Assembly: GCA_036402215.1 (NCBI GenBank)
Contig: DASWTI010000509.1
Coordinates: forward strand, 1 to 9,562
DNA length: 9,562 bases
Origin: DASXTS01 sp036402215
Lineage (GTDB): Bacteria > Actinomycetota > Actinomycetes > Mycobacteriales > Pseudonocardiaceae
Direction: 5' to 3'
Shown: in pieces, positions 9,501 to 9,562 of the stretch
How positions within the stretch are numbered: position 1 is the first letter of the stretch
Layout: each line of letters starts with the position of its first letter
Translations under genes and position numbers: made by a program
The notes under the pieces: generated by a model
The model's input: only the letters and a program-made list of their open reading frames with translations
Told to the model about the DNA's origin: nothing
Databases searched by the model: none

Positions 9501-9562
9501 CAGCCAGTGCTGGATCGGCGTCAGCGGCGCCGGCCCGGCGGGCACCGGCGGCGCCCCGGTCC
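576..9562 (-). CDS. Modular nonribosomal peptide synthetase, 5'-partial: [..]E / C-A(Thr)-T / C-A-T-E
   Basis: This is a multimodular NRPS, an enzyme that builds a peptide on carrier-protein thioesters. At least 2,989 residues are visible, numbered here from an in-frame GTG at 9545. That GTG is probably not the true start: the frame stays open to 9562 (upstream residues T-G-A-P-P), the sequence there resembles a T-E linker, and no convincing ribosome binding site precedes it. Domain order: E (1-430), DCL-type C (463-900), A (922-1404), T (1412-1490, Ser1451), LCL-type C (1511-1949), A (1960-2444), T (2450-2530, Ser2489), E (2538-2989). Catalytic motifs of all eight domains look intact. The TGA stop is at 576-578. 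There is no thioesterase, reductase, methyltransferase or oxidase domain, so this is an internal subunit of a longer line that passes its chain on in trans. By eye I found no TTA codon. Predicted segment made: D-X, L-Thr, D-Y. The final product is not recognised. Confidence 0.97.
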   Translation of the reverse strand, partial: TGAPPVPAGPAPLTPIQHWLLAAGAAATPDPNHYAMSMVVELAADVDEDALRGAVDALVARHDALRLRFTRDDGRWRQDVAPAETGPVFTVCTTDDPGRVALDAQTGLDIAAGPLLRAVLFRGEPPRLFLTAHHLVVDAVSWRVLLEDLETAYRQLVAGRPVDLGPAGTGFREWALLLAGHVAGGAFDADLAHWAAVRGSTDLPVDRAGRNTVGSARGVTVRLGRATTDALLHAVPPVYRTQVNDVLLTALGRVLAGWTGRDDTLVTLEGHGREEIIDGVDLSRTVGWFTSQFPVRLGVGGDRGSRADWGTALCTVKERLRAVPHRGLSYEALRYLAGAPELRDDPRPQVCFNYLGQWDVTTGGDGLVRDRAADLGRDVAPDGERPHLLEVTGAVEDGRLVLQWEYSDQVHDEATVRRLAEAMLDALTGIVEHCARPDAGGRTPSDFPLARLDQRQLDRLPGGGRGVEDIYPLTPLQAGMVFHGLLDGAADTGTSAAASGAYVGQTRLRLAGVPDPEVLGLAWQRVVDRTPVLRTSVVWEGVDEPVQVVHGHVTVPIAYREVTPELVAEDLAAGIDLTTAPLMRLTIGRAGPGEVDLLWTSHHVLLDGWSTAQVFGEVCEEYAAIVAGRPAAPAARRPFRDYLGWLAGQDRQAAREHWGRVLAGIDSPTPLPYDRPPVDAHRAGSTEAVRLELPAERLDRVARGNGLTVNTLVQGAWALLLSRLSGRRDVLFGTTVSGRPAELAGVESMIGMFINTVPTRVRVDGDEAVLPWLRRLQIDQSESRRFDFVSLTELRAWSDLPAGDTLFASMVAFENYPMGDDTVDGAPRVLESDGLDVTNFPLGVSAYLDGALHVELSYDPRLFDAATVERLGERLRMLLLGIGADPERTLSELPWMSDEERHQVLAGWNGSAPAAVPAAPAGSSGPAPTLPVLFAEQAARTPDATAVTCGDRHLTYAELDAHANRLAHHLRALGAGPERYVAIALPRSVELVIAVLGVLKSGAAYLPIDPDQPAERVRGMLADTRPVTVLDVLPDVADQPDTDPAAAPDPAHPAYVIYTSGSTGTPKGVVVSHGAVTRLFSATRHWFGFGGDDVWTLFHSYAFDFSVWELWGALLHGGRLVVVPHAVSRSPRDFLRLLAEERVTVLNQTPSAFYQLMRADRESPAPLSLRFVIFGGEALDLWRLDDWYSRHADDAPVLVNMYGITETTVHVSHVALDRSDTATPGSTIGSPIPDLRTYVLDAELRPVPVDVPGELYVAGAGLARGYLNRPGLTADRFMADPFGEPGSRMYRTGDLARWRPSGRLEYLGRNDHQVKIRGFRIELGEIESVLAAHPAVAEVAVVAREDEPGVRRLVAYLVPAPDTTPSPEALRAAASAALPEYMVPSAFVPLERLPLTVNGKLDRAALPAPERESATEAGYVAPRGAAEELIAGIWAEVLRVRRVGAHDNFFALGGDSILSIQVISRVRAAFGVAVSPRILFSSPTLAGFAAAVGAAGRAGQPTAAAIPVLPRDGRRPARLPLSFAQQRLWFLDQFEPGSTEYVTALAVRLRGELDAGALSRAMTALVARHEPLRTTFEAIDGHPVQLVHEPYEVRLPVVDLGAGDLDEALAAEAGQPFDLARGPLLRTRLLRLAPRDHVLTLTMHHIVTDGWSGGVIIGDLGELYRAELAGEPPALPELPVRYADFAAWQRDRGPELEAQLGFWRDRLDGVTPLELPTDRPRPAVHTTAGAQLGFEVPAAVTEGLRALGRRHDSTLFMTLVAAGQVLLHHWSGREDITVGTVTSGRERAELDRLVGFFVNTLVLRSTVRRRQTFTEFLAGVRATVLDAFAHQEVPFERVVDAVQPERDTSRTPLFQVMVVLQNTPDRDAGFPGLAAEDLELPTTTATVDLTIEFHEAGDVLHGSVNYNTDLFDAATVRRLTEQLSVLLRAIADDPDRPLSRLPVLPDDERHQVLRGWNDTARGVPAVPLPELVQAQAARTPDAPALMSDAGEVSYARLNAWANRLARSLVTRGAGPERIVAVALPRSVELIVAELAVSKAGAAFLPVDPNYPAARVEFMLADAAPVLVIDDPATVRAAEAGEPGGAGSGDLTDADRLCPLRPAHPAYVIYTSGSTGRPKGVVVSHAGLATFSAAEIEHFAVAPGDRVLEFSSPSFDASVLELCMSLPAGAAIVVPPDGPLVGESLAEVLTGRRVTHALIPPVAMATVPDVELPDLRTLIVGGDTCLAELVERWAAGRRMINAYGPTESTVVATWSDPLVAGRVPPIGRPIPGTRVYVLDADLRPVPIGVAGELYVAGAGLARGYLNRPGLTAQRFVANPFDGPGARMYRTGDVVRWTARGELEFLGRADDQVKIRGFRVELGEIESVLLRHPSVAGAVVAARQDDGHRRLVAYVVGRGGDAPEPDAAALREHTGAALPDHMVPSAFVVLDALPTSPNGKVDRAALPRPDVVAEPSDRYIAPRTPVETALAAIWADVLGLDKVGAEDNFFTIGGDSILSIQVVARARQAGLRLSTKDVFVHQTLAALAGAVATVEAGGGDDRGPVVGPVPLTPIQRWFLDGGRAHPEHFNQSHLVELTGAPDERALRAALAALLEHHDALRLRFRLVDGQWRQHNAAVEPADVLADVLTVRDLSAVDAADRQAAMEAVADEAHAGFDLGTGPLLRAVLFDLGPRERPLLFLVAHHLVVDGVSWRILLDDLDTAYHQALRGETPSLGARTTSFRDWAVRLGEHVAAGGLDHEREHWATTVSACAEVLGAAPAATAAGTSATATGPGAPAEALSVRLDAEDTDALLRAAPTAYRTRINDVLLAALAWATARWTGRDRVALELEGHGREDVLDDVDLSRTVGWFTTIFPVVLDVPDAEWRDLVRSVRRQLRAVPGNGFGFGALRHLGGLPVDGPEPLVSFNYLGQWDSRAQDQEHSLYHAVHTSIGQDHHPADRGRHLLAVVGEVGDGCLEFSCTFHPDVLDRAAAEAVAADLGHALRAIARDAREATR
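579..1934 (-). other. NRPS C-terminal epimerization (E) domain
   Basis: Residues 2538-2989. Motifs: PLTPIQRWF (2543-2551), HHLVVDGVSW (2677-2686, catalytic His), EGHGRED (2824-2830, catalytic Glu), RTVGWFT (2839-2845), PGNGFGFG (2874-2881, E6) and FNYLGQWD (2900-2907). It should give a D-configured residue at the end of the chain. The protein stops about 30 residues after the last E-domain strand-helix unit, and the TPSDF linker seen after the first E domain is missing. An Ala/Thr/Gly-rich low-complexity stretch (about 2750-2772) interrupts the middle. Confidence 0.93.
587..593 (-). promoter_or_regulatory. Shine-Dalgarno for the MFS exporter, inside the NRPS 3' end
   Basis: On the minus strand AGGGAGG lies 7 bases before the GTG start at 579. 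It closely matches the anti-Shine-Dalgarno sequence and fixes the exporter start. It lies within the final codons of the NRPS (D-A-R-E-A-T-R), so the same bases serve as code and as ribosome binding site. Confidence 0.8.
1956..2198 (-). other. NRPS thiolation domain of the last module
   Basis: Residues 2450-2530. The attachment motif is DNFFTIGGDSILSIQ (2480-2494), with Ser2489 (codon 2079-2081) taking the phosphopantetheine arm. The GGDSI form is as expected for a carrier that serves a downstream E domain, and an E domain does follow. Confidence 0.93.
2214..3668 (-). other. NRPS adenylation domain, substrate uncertain (bulky hydrophobic or aromatic?)
   Basis: Residues 1960-2444. Core motifs: A3 YTSGSTGRPKG (2103-2113), A5 NAYGPTEST (2235-2243), A7 YRTGD (2322-2326), A8 beginning GRADDQVKIRGF (2340-2351) and A10 NGKVDR (2431-2436). 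Pocket residues by alignment to GrsA are D2150, A2151, L2154, L2192, I2213, G2215, A2236, V2244, V2245 and the A10 Lys, code DALLIGAVVK. Asp at the first position means an ordinary alpha-amino acid. The code differs at two positions from DALVTGAVVK, a published tyrosine code as I remember it, and the pocket lacks polar residues. Tyr, Trp, Phe or a branched aliphatic residue are all possible. Confidence 0.85.
3216..3260 (-). repeat. 45-bp direct repeat, copy in second A domain (A3 motif)
   Basis: These 45 bases are identical to 6369-6413 by direct comparison, exactly 3,153 bases (1,051 codons) apart. They encode the shared A3 region HPAYVIYTSGSTG and lie in the same reading frame in both copies. 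This is a coding repeat between paralogous modules, not a mobile element. Confidence 0.85.
3699..5015 (-). other. NRPS condensation domain, LCL type
   Basis: Residues 1511-1949. C1 reads LSFAQQRLWFLDQ (1515-1527), the form typical of domains using an L-configured donor. HHIVTDG (1639-1645) is the intact catalytic motif. GRERAELDRLVGFFVNTL (1779-1796) and PFERVVDAVQPERDTSRTPLFQ (starting at 1829) are later C-family landmarks. The LCL type fits the upstream Thr module, which has no E domain, so Thr should stay L. This domain joins the chain ending in L-Thr to the residue on the last T domain. Confidence 0.92.
5076..5312 (-). other. NRPS thiolation (peptidyl carrier) domain of the Thr module
   Basis: Residues 1412-1490. 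The phosphopantetheine attachment motif is DNFFALGGDSILSIQ (1442-1456), with Ser1451 (codon 5193-5195) as the attachment site. It carries threonine and then the extended chain to the next C domain. The GGDS form is more typical of carriers that precede an E domain, yet a C domain follows here. Confidence 0.93.
5334..6782 (-). other. NRPS adenylation domain, predicted L-threonine
   Basis: Residues 922-1404. Core motifs: A3 YTSGSTGTPKG (1053-1063), A5 NMYGITETT (1195-1203), A7 YRTGD (1285-1289), A8 beginning GRNDHQVKIRGF (1303-1314) and A10 NGKLDR (1393-1398). Aligning by eye to GrsA gives the binding-pocket residues D1099, F1100, W1103, N1142, I1168, G1170, M1196, V1204, H1205 and K1395, code DFWNIGMVHK. 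This is the textbook threonine code, matched at all ten positions. The domain activates Thr as its AMP ester and loads it on the next T domain. No MbtH-like partner is in the window. Confidence 0.93.
6369..6413 (-). repeat. 45-bp direct repeat, copy in Thr A domain (A3 motif)
   Basis: Partner of the identical stretch at 3216-3260, in the same frame and orientation. Flanking bases (about 6355-6368) are also similar but not identical. It marks the equivalent A3 nucleotide-binding region of the threonine domain. Confidence 0.85.
6846..8159 (-). other. NRPS condensation domain, DCL type
   Basis: Residues 463-900. It opens with YPLTPLQAGMVFH (466-478), the C1 form seen in domains that take a D-configured donor and an L-configured acceptor. 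The catalytic motif HHVLLDG (597-603) is intact. Further family landmarks are FINTVPTRV (748-756) and FENYP (808-812). Its place directly after an E domain agrees with the DCL assignment. It joins the upstream D-ended peptide to Thr on the following T domain. The C-A linker (about 903-926) is longer and richer in Pro/Ala/Gly than the equivalent linker in the next module. Confidence 0.92.
8256..9562 (-). other. NRPS epimerization (E) domain of the upstream module
   Basis: The domain (residues 1-430) shows the E-family motif series: PLTPIQHW (7-14, E1), HHLVVDAVSW (128-137, E2, catalytic His), EGHGRE (264-269, E4, catalytic Glu), RTVGWFT (279-285, E5) and FNYLGQWD (347-354, E7). It should convert the L-residue on the preceding carrier domain, which lies outside the window, to a D/L mixture from which the next C domain takes D. 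The E6 position reads PHRGLSYE (319-326) instead of the usual PxxGxGYG form. The linker that follows contains TPSDF (438-442), normal for an E-C junction. Confidence 0.93.

Noticed and set aside
9543..9545. GTG as the NRPS start codon
   Set aside because: The frame stays open upstream to the window edge, the codon sits in what looks like a T-E linker, and an E domain needs a preceding carrier. The true start is expected outside the window.
576..9562. bldA-type control through a TTA codon
   Set aside because: Reading the plus strand by eye I found no TAA triplet, so neither visible gene part appears to contain TTA. The missing ends could.
1..9562. Search for CRISPR arrays, tRNA or rRNA genes, insertion sequences, riboswitches and terminators
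   Set aside because: The whole window is occupied by two coding frames with no intergenic gap. The only repeats are homologous domain motifs, and no short regularly spaced repeats or transposase motifs were seen.

Overview
The window is very GC-rich and reads as coding DNA from end to end, all on the minus strand. Strong G/C bias at codon third positions, GTG starts, Ala/Arg/Pro-rich proteins and the style of the peptide synthetase all point to a filamentous actinobacterium (Streptomyces or Pseudonocardiales-like). That is an inference from composition and protein style. No marker gene here fixes the genus.

Two genes fill the window, and both run off it. From the right edge down to 576 (transcribed right to left) is most of a giant modular nonribosomal peptide synthetase (NRPS). 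Its reading frame is still open at 9562, so its N-terminus lies outside. In order of synthesis the visible domains are: E (end of an upstream module, 8256-9562); a module C(DCL)-A-T (about 5076-8159); then a module C(LCL)-A-T-E (579-5015). The first adenylation domain has the ten-residue specificity code DFWNIGMVHK, the classic L-threonine code. The second reads DALLIGAVVK, which I cannot assign firmly; a bulky hydrophobic or aromatic residue is my best guess. The condensation subtypes match the epimerase positions: a DCL-type domain follows the first E, and an LCL-type domain follows the E-less Thr module. The predicted product segment is therefore D-X, then L-Thr, then D-Y. The protein ends directly on the second E domain, with no thioesterase or reductase, so the chain must be passed to another protein.

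The NRPS stop codon overlaps the GTG start of the next gene (GTGA, 576-579), with a good Shine-Dalgarno sequence inside the NRPS 3' end. That gene, cut off by the left edge, encodes the first 193 residues of a major facilitator superfamily exporter of the EntS/MFS_3 type. The coupling suggests the exporter carries the peptide product out of the cell, for export or self-protection. The window looks like the interior of a biosynthetic gene cluster operon. There is no intergenic gap, promoter, terminator, RNA gene, mobile element or CRISPR array. I see no evidence for a wholly new kind of system; the points of interest lie in the assembly-line logic.
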